This document shows, piece after piece, positions 10,701-21,009 of a stretch of 64,000 bases of DNA. This stretch comes from Pleurotus ostreatus/Saccharomyces cerevisiae fusant (taxonomy: Eukaryota; Opisthokonta). The position numbers and the translations under genes are program-made. The stretch spans positions 1-64,000 of the forward strand of contig JAMQCK010000025.1 in the NCBI GenBank assembly GCA_024196135.1, given 5' to 3'. The first letter of the stretch is position 1; each line of letters begins with the position of its first letter. The notes under the pieces were generated by a model. The model searched no databases. It was not told where the DNA came from and saw nothing but the letters and a program-made list of their open reading frames with translations.

Positions 10701-11399
10701 TCTATTCCGGACCCCCTCTCTGCTGCCTCTACTGCTACGCTTTTTGAACTAGACCCGCCTCAGGCAGAGAGCACGCCGCACAACACTGCTGTGTCACGCC
10801 GCCGCGTCTCGCAAGACCACGCGCCGCCGATGCCCAACATTCCCCAACATGTCATGGACGATAACCGCACTGCACGACGCCGCTCCAGCATAGTATATAT
10901 CCGATCTGACGACGCGCCCATGCCCATCGAAGCCCCGACCACGACCTCAACACGTCCCAGGAAGCCCTCACTCGTACAGCGTGCTGTACGTCCCCTCATA
11001 CCCAAAAAATCCGCCAAGCTGCGCAAGTCGGACCAGGAGAACGACACCACCTCCTCCCCCCGCGGTCTGCGCCCCCTCTCCCTGCTCTCAACCCGCGATG
11101 TGAACGCGCCTGTCGCCGACGCGCAAGACGCGGCGACGAAGCCGCTTTCCGTGGGCAAGAAGCAGAAGGAGCGTGCGAGCAGGCGCGCCGTTGTGGACGC
11201 GGAGAACGTGGACCCCACGCAGGCCGCCCCCGCCTCTACTGGCGGCAAGAAGCGCGGCCTGCGCCCGCTCCAGCTTGGCCGATCCGATACCAGCAAGATG
11301 CGAGCCATCTTGCAACGGGATGAGGGCGTCCCGAACGTCGTCGTGCGTCCGCCCTCGGGCGTTGAATCGTACTCCAGCTACCGGGCGTACGCTGCATGA
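7718..11399 (+). CDS. Large seven-helix membrane protein of unknown function
   Basis: I do not recognise the family. Exons are 7718-7840, 7897-9117, 9169-10358 and 10415-11399, encoding about 1,172 residues. Hydrophobic segments suggest seven membrane helices: about residues 5-30 (starting at the initiator Met), 60-82, 98-120, 130-152, 155-182, then after a 250-residue polar loop 434-458 and 466-490. The loop and the 680-residue C-terminal tail are rich in Ser, Pro, Thr and Arg and look disordered; repeated SWxTST and SAWSF segments occur in the loop. Seven helices with a long third loop and tail recall receptor topology, but no receptor signature is seen, so that is speculative. ATG 7718 sits just before the first helix and joins exon 2 in phase. 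Location is probably the plasma or an internal membrane, with the tail in the cytosol. Confidence 0.75.
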
Positions 11400-12075
11400 G
11401 TTCGCCGCCGTCAGATGATACCCCCCACTATGCTCAGCGCTCCGTCGACCGGACGATGATGCATGATATCCCCTTGCTGTTCCCGGCTATCGTTATTCGC
11501 TATCTCATTGACATTCTGGCTCTGTCGCATAGGCGCGGTCACCGTCCGCCTAATGCGTGCTTCACTCACGTGCGTGTTCTCGATGCCTAACGCTTACTTA
11601 CCTACCGTCAAGTATCTCTTCATCTCATACGCTTGCACCTACTTATCTCTTTTGTTCAGCTATGCCGCTACCTTGTTACGATGCTCTCGCATCCTTTGCT
11701 TGCTCTCACGTTGACTCGTTGTACTCTACCTTCTGCGGTGAACACTTGTTTCGCGAGATGGACCTTTATGCTGCCTCTATGCCCTCCCTCTATGCTTTTC
11801 CGTTGCTTCCTATCTATGTAGTTGCTGTTGACAGCAGACTTGACCTTACAGCCTGCTGCTTGACAGTAGAGCAATGTACATCTAGGTTACAACGAATTTG
11901 TGCTTGATATTCCCCTAGGTTTTCTGAGAAGAACGACCGAAGTCTTGAAGTTGAAGGTAAGGAATACATGCAATTTTCATTGAAAAAGCGTCGTGTTCGT
12001 CGTCAGTACCGTACATCTTACACTTCGTTCGCTCCGGTGCGGCATCTTCATCAAGCTCTTGCTTTCGCCACATCG
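11400..12075. other. Convergent 3' intergenic region
   Basis: Lies between the stop codons of a + gene and a - gene, so it should hold two 3' untranslated regions and terminators. It is T/C-rich on the + strand, with short accidental frames only. No RNA gene or repeat was seen. Confidence 0.5.
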
Positions 12076-13659
12076 CTATGCGTTCACAATTTCAGGCCAT
12101 CCACTCGAGAAATCGATGTAGTTGATCCCCAGTACGGCGTCAGAGGTGATATTGTCGAAGGCTTCAGCAATTCGTGAGTCCCATGCAACGCCGGACCAAA
12201 AGAAACACGACTCACGAACGTAGTGATACGCAATCACGTCGCGCCCACTGATTGGGTCGAGGAAAAGACTCTGACCACCCGGCGCAAACACATTGTCGTG
12301 CGAGGTAAGGACGATGTGACCTGTCGGGTAGCGATCGTCCTTCGTCAGCGCACGGCCGAAGCTGTCGACGAAGGGACCCGTGGCATTTTCGGCGCGACCG
12401 ACAAGGACCTTGTATTCTTGGAGCGGGTCGGGTATGGCTGATGCCTGGGAAGGAGGTGAGTCGACTCGAATAAAGAGATGAATACGCCTCCACATACGTT
12501 GACGACGCCTGTCTTGCCATCGGAGAAGAACAGGTAAAACCAATCGCTGCTCTGAGGCTTGTACACAAAGCCGCCCTCCGCAGGGCGCGAATTGCCGCCT
12601 GCAAGAGTGTTGAGAAGTGACTGGAAATAAATGACCGCAATAGCACACCAGCAACATTGTTCCCAGGAAGAGCCTGCGAAAGCAGCGGTCAGGTACTTCT
12701 TCGAGAAGTGAAGCGTGTACCTACCGAGGTGTCCAAGGTATAGATATTCGACATAGCTGAGCGTGCACCATGAGCTCAGCTTCGCAATGCAGGTAGCATG
12801 CTCTACTCACACATTTGGAAGATCCCGCCCCAGTACGACCCAAAGGTCATCGTCAAACTCCCGCCCTCACTGACGATATTCGCGTCGACTGGAAAAGGTG
12901 GTTAACTCAAAGCAACAAGCCCACCTGTCCCCAGGTAACAGATAAACAGCACTACTCACTCGCATTCCAATTCAAATCCGCTTCCTCGGAAGAATTGAAG
13001 ATTGCGCCATACTCGGTCCAGGTGCCCTCCTCGAGCGTGGGGCTGGTGGCGAGCCCGATAGCGGAATTCTGGCTGCCGATGGAGGAGACAGCGTAGTAGA
13101 GGACCCATTGGTCGTCGATGTACGCGACGTCGGGGGCCTTGAAGGTCGTTGAGTGATGGGTAGGGGGATGAATAGGAGATGGCCTACCCAGATGTTGCAG
13201 TTGCCCTCGAGCTCGATCTTGGAGCAATTTGGCAGGACGGAGCCGGTGCGTTCCCATGGGCTTAGGATAGCATGAGATACGTTCAAAGGATTCACGTCAG
13301 GGAATGTACCCAGTTAAGTCATCCGCGGTGAAGATCTTGATACCTTCCTGCGTGCTGAAGATGAAGTATTTCTGCGGCGCGCGATTGTTCAGTCGCTTCA
13401 GCCGCGTATAATATAGCATGAGAACGTACGCCCAGATCCTGACTGTAGGTGATAGCAGGGTCTCTGACATATATATCTCCTGCATAAACTATCAGCTATG
13501 CGGGAGCTGAAGGGATGCAACCTCGAACTCACGACTTCCTTCCAGCGGGTCTGGAAAGTCAAAAGACAAGTCAAGCCCATTTCCGTGTTGCGGTGGCCAC
13601 TGGGCAAGAGCAGGTAGAGCTAACAAGGAGCACAAAAAAGTGCTGCGGTAGCAAGTCAT
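12076..13659 (-). CDS. Secreted GH43 arabinan endo-1,5-alpha-L-arabinanase-like enzyme
   Basis: Five-bladed beta-propeller glycoside hydrolase, family 43, most like endo-arabinanases that cut the arabinan side chains of pectin. Eleven exons: 13659-13533, 13479-13430, 13371-13310, 13260-13188, 13137-12960, 12888-12811, 12756-12725, 12673-12649, 12598-12498, 12444-12216 and 12161-12076, encoding 346 residues. A signal peptide opens the protein (hydrophobic core FLCSLLALPALAQ). The likely catalytic base is the Asp in VRDPAITYS, the pKa-modulating Asp is in IWAPDVAY, and the acid is the Glu in RPAEGGFVYK; the propeller motifs TFGSYWGGI and GINYIDFSSGWP are also typical. Two micro-exons of 25 and 32 nt are needed to keep frame and homology. 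A TATA box sits about 70 bp upstream of the ATG. It would act outside the cell in plant-wall breakdown. Confidence 0.9.
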
Positions 13660-13728
13660 TGCGTAAGGTTGGCGTGAAGTCTCAAGAGAATTCGAGGAAG
13701 GCTTCCAAAGTCATGCCCTTGCTTCCGC

Positions 13729-13736
13729 TTTTTATA
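13729..13736 (-). promoter_or_regulatory. TATA box of the GH43 gene
   Basis: On the minus strand the sequence reads TATAAAAA, 70-77 bp before the start codon at 13659, a normal distance for a fungal secreted-enzyme gene. Confidence 0.6.
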
Positions 13737-14865
13737 AGGTGCGCCCTCGAGCTCGGCATTTGATGCGCTAGGCACGGAGAGCGTTCTTTGCAGAGCGAGG
13801 TGACCCATGGCACCCCACAGTCCGCCTTCAGCGTGAACGACGAGGGTACACGTGAAGGGCCCGGACCGAGTACGTCGGTATCTTCCACCTCTTTCGAGGC
13901 CCGAAGTAAGGTCATAGAGAGGGAGTAGATGTCGCCATTGACCTTCGTCAAGTGCGTAGAGGGCCGCAGTGCACGACTGCACGGATATCGGAGAGCTAAG
14001 ACGAGTATCGATCGCAATCGCCGTCGACGAGAGGTGTGTTCAGGTCCATCTCGGACAAGTTACTGGCCTTCGTCTTTCTCGAGAGTAGGTCCGTCGAGTT
14101 CGTAGCTGACCTTTCGCATGACTGCATTCTCGCAGTCGAGGGCGGTACCAATGACTTCATTCGCCTCGTTGACGCGCGCAAAAGATACCGATAGCCACAT
14201 TGTCACGGTGGGATATTGGCAAGCATAGATTCAGCAGTCTTTCAGAGAGCAGCGACACGACGATGAAATGCCAACAGCAAGATGGTGGTTCCCTGGAGAA
14301 AGTACAATGAGCGCTTTGTTTGTCCGTGCTTCTCGGCATTTGCCGTACACATTGGCCGTACATAACCCAGTGATTCCCGGCGCCCGACTGGGGTATTCCA
14401 CTGATCTGATGCTCTTCCCAAACCATGATCATGGCCAACCATTGTGCTTTTACGTTGCTTTCGCGCGCAAATAATAACCTCGAAACATCAAAGCGTCTTG
14501 CTGTGGCTCTCAGCCCAAACAATCTCCTAAATCTTGCCCTCTATCGCTCCTCCTCAACAGCACCATGAATGAGATACACGCACAGCCAACATACACGTTC
14601 AGCTCGAACACTGCTTCAGCCTCCACTAACCTCAAAGGTGACACTGCTAGACGAACGAATGACTCCACGGCTTTGCATCAGGGACCGCGGGCATCCTCCG
14701 CCGGCACGTGCAGCGACGTGTTCACCGTCCTCATTGGTCTTGGCGCCCTCCTGTGCCGCCGGGGGCGTCGTCACTTCTGGTCGTGCCGAACACGACGCGT
14801 TGGATGGCTGGGAGTTCTCCGCCGCCAGTCGGGCGGGCGGTGTCCTTATCTGAGTCAAGGCTTTG

Positions 14866-14873
14866 TATAAAAG
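14866..14873 (+). promoter_or_regulatory. TATA box of the Rossmann-fold gene
   Basis: TATAAAAG lies 98 bp upstream of the ATG at 14964; the leader between them is pyrimidine-rich, as in highly expressed fungal genes. Confidence 0.65.
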
Positions 14874-14963
14874 GGGACTGAATACGACCGTAAACTTCAC
14901 TTTACTACATCCCCTTCCACACCCAGCAACGTTTCTAACCCCATTATACTTATCCACCGCACT

Positions 14964-15902
14964 ATGTCTGCACAGAACATCTTGGCTCTCGGTGCCTCGA
15001 AGAACATTGGTTACTTTGCAGCTATTCGATTGCTGGGTGAGCCTGCCCCTTGGGTTTTATTTTCGAATTCCAACTCATGTTTGATCGCAGACGCGGGTGC
15101 AACGGTGACATTTCTCCTGCGCAATCCCGCCGTCTTCGACGAGGATGAGACTATCAAGAAGGCGGTCGGCGCGGGGAAGGCATTCCTCGTGAAGGGTGAT
15201 GGCCTGAACCAAGACGACGTCGCACGCGCATGGGCTGAAGCCACCAGCCATGGGCCTGTGGACACGCTTCTCTTCACAGTCGGTTAGTCTCCTACATTTC
15301 CCGCTCACCCGAATTTCGATGCTCACGATGCTTTAGGTGGCGTACCGAAAGGATTCTCATTGACGAAGGGCTTCATCATCGAGCCACACAACCTCGTCAC
15401 CCAATGCCTGCTCAACACCCTCTGTACCATCCCGAAGGACGCCCCACAGCCCCGCATTGTCGTCGTCTCGTCCATCGGCCTCACCAAGCGCTCGCACTCC
15501 TCGCTCCCGCTCATCTTCAAGCCCTTGTACGCGCACGCCCTCGCCATGCCGCATCGCGACAAGCTCGGCGTCGAGCGCGTGCTCGCGCATTGCGCAGGCC
15601 TCCCGTGGGACGCCTCCGAGGAGGAGCCCGCGGACGATATCGTGGGCGCGGGGTGGCGCGAACGCCAGGGCTTGCCAGGGCCCGGCGAGCTGAAACAGGT
15701 GCTTATCGTGCGGCCCGCGTTGCTTACGGACGGCGAGTGCAAGGCGGACAAGAAGAAGGAGGGAAGGGAACCCTACCGGGCGGAGGAGAAGGAGCTCGGC
15801 GGGTACACGGTCTCGAGGAAGGACGTTGGCCACTTTATTTTTAAGGCTGTCACGTCTGACTGGAGCAAGTACGGGGGCAAGATCATCAACGTCGGCTACT
15901 GA
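14964..15902 (+). CDS. NAD(P)-binding Rossmann-fold protein (atypical SDR)
   Basis: Exons are 14964-15036, 15091-15282 and 15337-15902, encoding 276 residues. The N-terminus carries a dinucleotide-binding turn, ILALGASKNIGYFAAIRLL, then a beta strand ending ATVTFLLRNP, and a central strand DTLLFTVGG: the order of a short-chain dehydrogenase/NAD-dependent epimerase Rossmann fold. A later strand RIVVVSSIGLTK occupies the place where SDRs have the catalytic Ser; the usual Tyr-x-x-x-Lys is not obvious, although YAHALAMPHRDK lies near the expected place. The C-terminus (GGYTVSRKDVGHFIFKAV) resembles NmrA/atypical-SDR proteins that bind NAD(P)H without clear catalysis. Substrate and pathway are unknown. 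Transcription probably starts just after the TATA box at 14866. Confidence 0.8.
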
Positions 15903-16614
15903 TTTCCTTTCACTCTATGCATCACTGTAACGACTATGTATACCTTCGTGTAACGATACCTCCCCTCACGAACTTTTTTATGTATTCTGCATAATCAATG
16001 TAATTTGTGGACTTGACCTCGCATGACCTTCACGTGGTCGCTAGAATTCGTCTGCGACCAAGACGTCGCCCATTTGTAGTTCGTGACCATACAAAGAACA
16101 ATGGCAGAAGGCAGGCAAGAGGCACGCCGTGCGTAGACCATGCAGGCGCCCAGTAAGCTGACTTGCTAAACTTATTGGTGCCGTACCAGACAAATTACAG
16201 GGAATGCGGCCGCGGATCCCATGTCCATCTTGAGCATAGCGCCAGGCCTGATGTCGGCGCGATAATGGAGCCTTAGACCGACAGAAGAATCGATGCGAGG
16301 GGGAGTTTGTGGGGCGTGGCGACCAAGATGACCATTTAAGGCTACGCTCGCGTACCTTCTCAACGCACGTGGCCTCATTATGTTCGAGGCGCCCGTCGTC
16401 CCTATTTGATAATGCGCATTGCCATTGCATTATGGCCTCGGTTCACCCTGCGTTCCTTGGCTCTGACCATCATCTGCGTTCGTTCGACTTGACTGGGCGA
16501 CCTGGTGGTTGTGTTTCTAGCGCGATCTGGGGAGTCTCGGCTGAGCGTCGGTATACGGTGCCACCCTGCCCCGAGCCTCTCGTTCGACTTGTACCATCTC
16601 AGTCAGCTACGAGC
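15903..16614. other. Intergenic region before the kinase gene
   Basis: Contains the 3' end of the Rossmann-protein gene and the promoter of the kinase. No supported gene, RNA or repeat was seen. Confidence 0.5.
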
Positions 16615-18758
16615 ATGCCGACGTCAAGCTCGAATGGCGCGCAGGGCGCTTCCTCGCAAGCCTCTGGCTCTACGTCTACCTCAAAGAACGCGCTCACGGA
16701 CAAGAAGTTCATCGGCGCGGTCGAGGATGAATGGATCCTCTATAGGTGCGCTATGCGTGAAGCGCCACCTGAAATTGAACTCACCTTCTGCTAGTGACGA
16801 TCCACAAGACTATACCATAGGTCCCGCCATCGGCTTCGGTGCCTCCTCCATCGTTTACCAAGCCACCTACCATCCCAAGGGCACCCCTGGCTCGCCTCCC
16901 CAGCCACCTGTCCCCGTCGCCCTCAAAGTCCTCGATCTCGATTCCCTCCCCCCAAACTCGCTCGCACTGCTGCAAAGGGAAACCACCCTGATGTCGCTCT
17001 CCAAACACCCGAATGTTCTCCGCGTGCGCGGGTCCTGGATGGACGGTCACAAGCTCTACATCGCGATGCGCCTCATGAATAAGGGAAGTGCCGCCGACGT
17101 CATGCGCTACGGCTGGCCAGGCGGCATGGAAGAGGAGGTCGTGCGCTGCATTCTGCGACAAGCGCTGCAGGGGCTAAAGTGAGCGAGCGTCTTCATTCGA
17201 CGCCCTCAATCACTCTAATCGCAATCCTAGCTACCTACACATAAACGGCTTCATCCACCGCGACGTCAAGGCTGCCAACCTCCTCATGGACGACGACGGC
17301 ACGGTGCTGCTGGGCGACCTGGGCGTCGCCGCGAACCTCGCGGAGGACACGTACTCGCCGGTCGCGCCGACTAAGCCGCATAGCGTCAGCGCGTCTGCAG
17401 CTGTGGCGGAGCGCCGGTCGTGGAATGCCGAGGGCGACGCGAAGCGCGTTCTCTTCGACCATGTCATGCCTCCGAACGTGCGTCCGAAGATCGGGAAGCG
17501 CAAGTCGTTTGTGGGAACTGTTAGTCGCCTTCTGTTCATCTGTCGTATCATCTTAACGATGTTATGTAGCCCTGCTGGATGGCCCCAGAAGTCATCAAGG
17601 GACAGCAATACGACTCTGCGGCCGATATCTGGAGCTTCGGTATCACTGCGATCGAGCTCACACAAGGCCGGCCCCCACGTTCGAGAGAAGCGCCCTCGAA
17701 GGTTCTGATGCGAACGTGAGCTTCGTTCATTTACCTTGAGAACACCTTACCTATTTCCGCGTGTAGTATACAAGAGGACCCACCCACTCTCGACCGAGAT
17801 AATGGCGTGCACAAGTACTCGCGCGCTCTGAAGGAGATCATAGATAGTTGTTTGGTGAAGGACCCAAGTAAGCGGCCGACTGCAGAGCAGCTTCTCCAGA
17901 CGCCGTTCTTCAAGAATGCGAAGAAGAAATCTTACCTGGTGCACAAGATCCTTAGTGAGTTTCGCGAGCTGTTGTTCATGTCAACCTTCTGACCATAAGC
18001 AGAGGATCTGCCTCCCCTTGCCCAACGTCAGGAGCGTCGTGCGACTAGCCGCCACCAGACGATGCGCTCCATTGAATCGTGGGACTTCACCACCACGGTG
18101 CACTCGACCACAGCCTCTTTCCGCCGCCATCGCTCCGGCTCCGAGGACTCGCCTACAGTCGAAGCAGTCATCGAGCTCGGCGAGACTGTCTCACCGTCGC
18201 CGCGAACGCACTCTCGTGCTGTATCCTTCGTCGACATTGCGCCGCCGCTGAAGGAAGAGGACGAATTGGCAGCGCAGGAGGAGGAGCCCGGCACGGAGGC
18301 GACGACCTCGCAACTGCCCTCGAGCTCGTCCGATCCTTCGCTTGGCGAGGCGTCGGATACGGAGGATACGCCATCGCAAGGCTCGAGTCCGCCGTCGTCG
18401 GTGAACCTCGCACCTGTACCTGATGCGAAGCCCAAGGAAGAGCAGATGACGCCCTCGCAGGCGATTGCGAGCTCGTATTCAACGAGTGCAATGGAGTCTA
18501 CGCCAAAGACACCTGAGGATAAATTGTCCGCGGCAGCATCGCATCGACCTCCCTTGTCCCCTTCATCACCAAGCTTTTGGCATAGGCTGAAGACATCGGC
18601 ACGACGGACTGCTTCCTACCGTTCGACTATAGCGGACAACGAACGCGGTGAAGCATCGACTGGTAGCCGCTTGGCTCGGCGGCTCACTTCGCCACCGTCG
18701 GGTGAGTCACACATTACCTTGAGACGAGATATACTTACCCATCTTCTCAGATAAGTAG
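16615..18758 (+). CDS. STE20-family protein kinase, GCK-VI (SPAK/OSR1/Fray) type
   Basis: Exons are 16615-16745, 16795-17178, 17231-17519, 17570-17715, 17767-17954, 18003-18701 and 18751-18758 (614 residues). The kinase domain spans about residues 48-365: glycine loop [15 protein letters not shown]-binding Lys in VALKVLDLD, catalytic loop [10 protein letters not shown], and activation segment [12 protein letters not shown], which is characteristic of the SPAK/OSR1 subgroup. The metal-binding motif is DLG instead of DFG, and about 50 extra residues separate it from the T-loop. A PF1-like segment ([16 protein letters not shown]) follows the kinase domain, again as in OSR1. The C-terminal 220 residues are Ser/Pro-rich and disordered, with no recognisable CCT domain. 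In animals the group controls ion transport; in fungi members of the STE20 family act in polarity and stress. The exact role here is not known. Confidence 0.85.
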
Positions 18759-19315
18759 TGAATCTCTCCTCGCCCTCATGCCCTTCATAATACGCACGGA
18801 CTTCCTTCATGATCATGGCACTCATCACTAATTGTACTACCATCTCGTCCCGCATCAGGTCCTTCCTTCATCTATTCTCTCGCATGTACCATCGCTATCC
18901 ACTTGCTCCTTCATTCATGTTAATGCCTTCACGACCTGCACATAGAATCAATGTCATCCACCATGTATATCGCTGTACTCGTTGGTTCTCTCGAGCTTGT
19001 TCGTGTGTATCTGTTCTCAAAGCGACATCCTCAGGGAATGTGAGTGACGACGATCACGCATACGCTCCCTACGCGGAATATTCGCGAGTCCTCGAGCTTT
19101 TCTGCCCTTGCGTTCATTCGTCAGATGCAAGGATGGGCGCCCGCGCTGTGCCGCAGAAGAAATACGGGCGTTTGGACCTGTGGCGTGGGAAGTCATCCGA
19201 ATGATCGCGTCCAGCTCTTCCATCCATCAAAACTGAAGAATCGCTTCCTCTGCGTTCGAGTCTTCCCCGTTTCTTTAGCTTTCTTCGGATTCTAGAAGAG
19301 GGAGTGAAGTACAGT
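18759..19315. other. Intergenic region after the kinase gene
   Basis: Pyrimidine-rich on the + strand and without a supported gene. It ends at the RNA polymerase III terminator of the tRNA gene. Confidence 0.5.
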
Positions 19316-19321
19316 AAAAAA
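19316..19321 (-). terminator. RNA polymerase III terminator (T6)
   Basis: On the minus strand six consecutive T residues lie 10 nt after the 3' end of the tRNA-Arg gene, the normal Pol III stop signal. Confidence 0.75.
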
Positions 19322-19331
19322 GGCATACAAA

Positions 19332-19434
19332 AACCCCCGGCGGGACTCGAACCCGCAACCTCCAGATGGAAATATCGTACGCTCTTGTAAAGGAACGTAG
19401 AAGTCTGACGTCATGACCATTAGACAACGGGGGC
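19332..19434 (-). tRNA. tRNA-Arg (anticodon UCU) with intron
   Basis: Folds as a tRNA: acceptor stem GCCCCCG / CGGGGGT, D stem GTC/GAC, anticodon stem TCAGA / TCTGG, T arm GCGGG-TTCGAGT-CCCGC. The anticodon loop is CTTCTA...A, with TCT at 34-36. A 30-nt intron (19397-19368) sits one base after the anticodon, the canonical place. The core CAGACTTCTA resembles known fungal tRNA-Arg(UCU). The 3' CCA is absent, as expected in a nuclear gene. Confidence 0.88.
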
Positions 19435-19568
19435 TTCGACAGAAGGTGCAGCCAGAGCACTATAATGCGCTGCAACCAGCAGGTGTAGGTCTGCAGCACG
19501 CCAGCTGCGATAGGACCGCGCTAGGAACGCACTAGCCGTTGTGCACCTCTTGTCCTGAACTATCGCAG

Positions 19569-20770
19569 ATGGACCAAAAGACTGAATCGTGCCGTCTGGC
19601 TGACGGTGCCACAATTGCGTACTGTGTTCTCAATTCCGCTTCGAATGCTTCACCTCTGGTGCTCGTGAACGGCTGGGCCTCACTCATGAGTGACTGGGAG
19701 CCGCTCGCAAGCTGTCTTGCGAAGACACGGCCAGGTAGATATACTCGTGTCTTTTGTATAATCGAAATATGCAGTCAACTCTCCTCGCAGTGCTTATTTT
19801 CGACCATCGCGGTATTGGAGAATCTACCTTCGTCAATGTCAAGGGTGACAAGACCACGATGAAATCCATGGCACGCGACTTGCTTGAGCTACTACGTCAT
19901 TTAGAGTGGCAGCGACTAGCCCTATGTGGCTCGTCCATTGGAGGTGACGATCTTGCATCGCTCAAACTCTAGACGAAGGTTGACAAGGTGGTCGATAGGC
20001 GCGGTAGTACAGCAGCTCCTGCTCCTCCCGTACCATCCAGTCAGGCCTACGCCGTTACCGTTCGAAGTCAAGCACGTCGTTCTGGCAAATACCATGGGCT
20101 CGGTGCCCCCAATGCTAGAGCGGCAACCTCCGCGCGGGGAACCAAACACAGAAGAGGGTCGACTGAAGAACGCCATGCAGGTCGTCGAGACCATCTTCGA
20201 CCCAGCGTGGATCGACGACCCCAAGAATGCAGAAGACATTGAACGATGGGCACGTCAGTTCGCCAAGCCGAGGTGTGTTGTTTGTTGAAATGTTCGTCGA
20301 AGTTACGGACTGACGATCTGACAGACAAAAGGAGGCAATTGGTGAGGCGCACCTGCTCTTTCGTGGCACACCACTGATGAGAACTTTGTGTACACAGCCG
20401 GTCAGACGAAAGCGGTACGCGACACGCAGCTTAGATCATTGTTCTGGCTCTAACGGTGAATACATCGCAGAGCCGTGGCATAGACTTCGGCGACCTGCAC
20501 GCACAGCTTCCGCGCGACATGCAATTCCTCGTCATCCACGGCACGCTGGACGGCGTCGTACCGTATTCATTCAGCGAGGATATTTTGCAGAAGATCCCTT
20601 GGGCGCGTCGGGTAGAGGTTGGCTCGCGACGTGGGCAGGTCCCGCATTACGACTTCGGGCACCAGTGGTACGGGTACTTCGACATGGAGAGATGGCGCGA
20701 CGTGATAGAGGTGTTCTTGGAGTCGCCGGCGAGGTCAACAGCGGAGACAGAAGGACGGGCGAAGCTTTGA
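19569..20770 (+). CDS. Alpha/beta hydrolase, copy 1 of an inverted duplicate pair
   Basis: Exons are 19569-19734, 19791-19943, 19999-20272, 20325-20341, 20398-20414 and 20471-20770, encoding 308 residues. It has the alpha/beta-hydrolase order: a glycine-containing strand VLVNGWASLMSDWE, FDHRGIGES, the nucleophile elbow CGSSIGG (Ser), then an acid Asp in VIHGTLDGVVPY and the catalytic His in DFGHQWYGYF. The lid region has a PF-rich helix. Two internal exons are only 17 nt each. The paralogue at 25581-26769 has the same exon number, the same length (309 codons) and the same two 17-nt exons. The nucleophile segment SSIGG differs from the paralogue's FSMGG. Small-molecule ester or C-C hydrolysis is likely; the substrate is not known. 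Confidence 0.88.
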
Positions 20771-21009
20771 GTGGTGGCGGAGAGCATGCGCTGATGCACT
20801 TGATGGATAGACTAAACGGAGGAGATAGCTGCAGCACGTACGCGAGCATAGCCTGTCATCAGTCCGTAGAAATTAGCACGCAACGAGAGAACGAATACCT
20901 GCGTCCCCTAGTTTGCGAGAGTTGAAAAGTACACGATACTTGAGGATGTCCACAGCGACGATATTATCCATAACAAAACGAGCAAACGAAGATCTAGCGC
21001 CATTATCCC
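20771..21009. other. Convergent gap between hydrolase copy 1 and the CorA gene
   Basis: 239 bp between two stop codons on opposite strands; it should hold both 3' ends. Nothing else was seen. Confidence 0.5.

Larger units (their letters stand above)
13660..14963. other. Divergent intergenic region with two promoters
   Basis: 1.3 kb between the divergent GH43 and Rossmann-protein genes. It holds a TATA box at each end (13729-13736 on -, 14866-14873 on +). Intervening small frames on both strands lack domains and introns and were not called. Confidence 0.5.

Noticed and set aside
14565..14870. 101-codon + strand frame in the divergent intergenic region
   Set aside because: Biased composition, no domain, and it overlaps the TATA box of the Rossmann-protein gene.
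19944..19998. In-frame stop suggesting hydrolase copy 1 is a pseudogene
   Set aside because: The stop lies inside an intron with good borders at the same place as in the intact paralogue.
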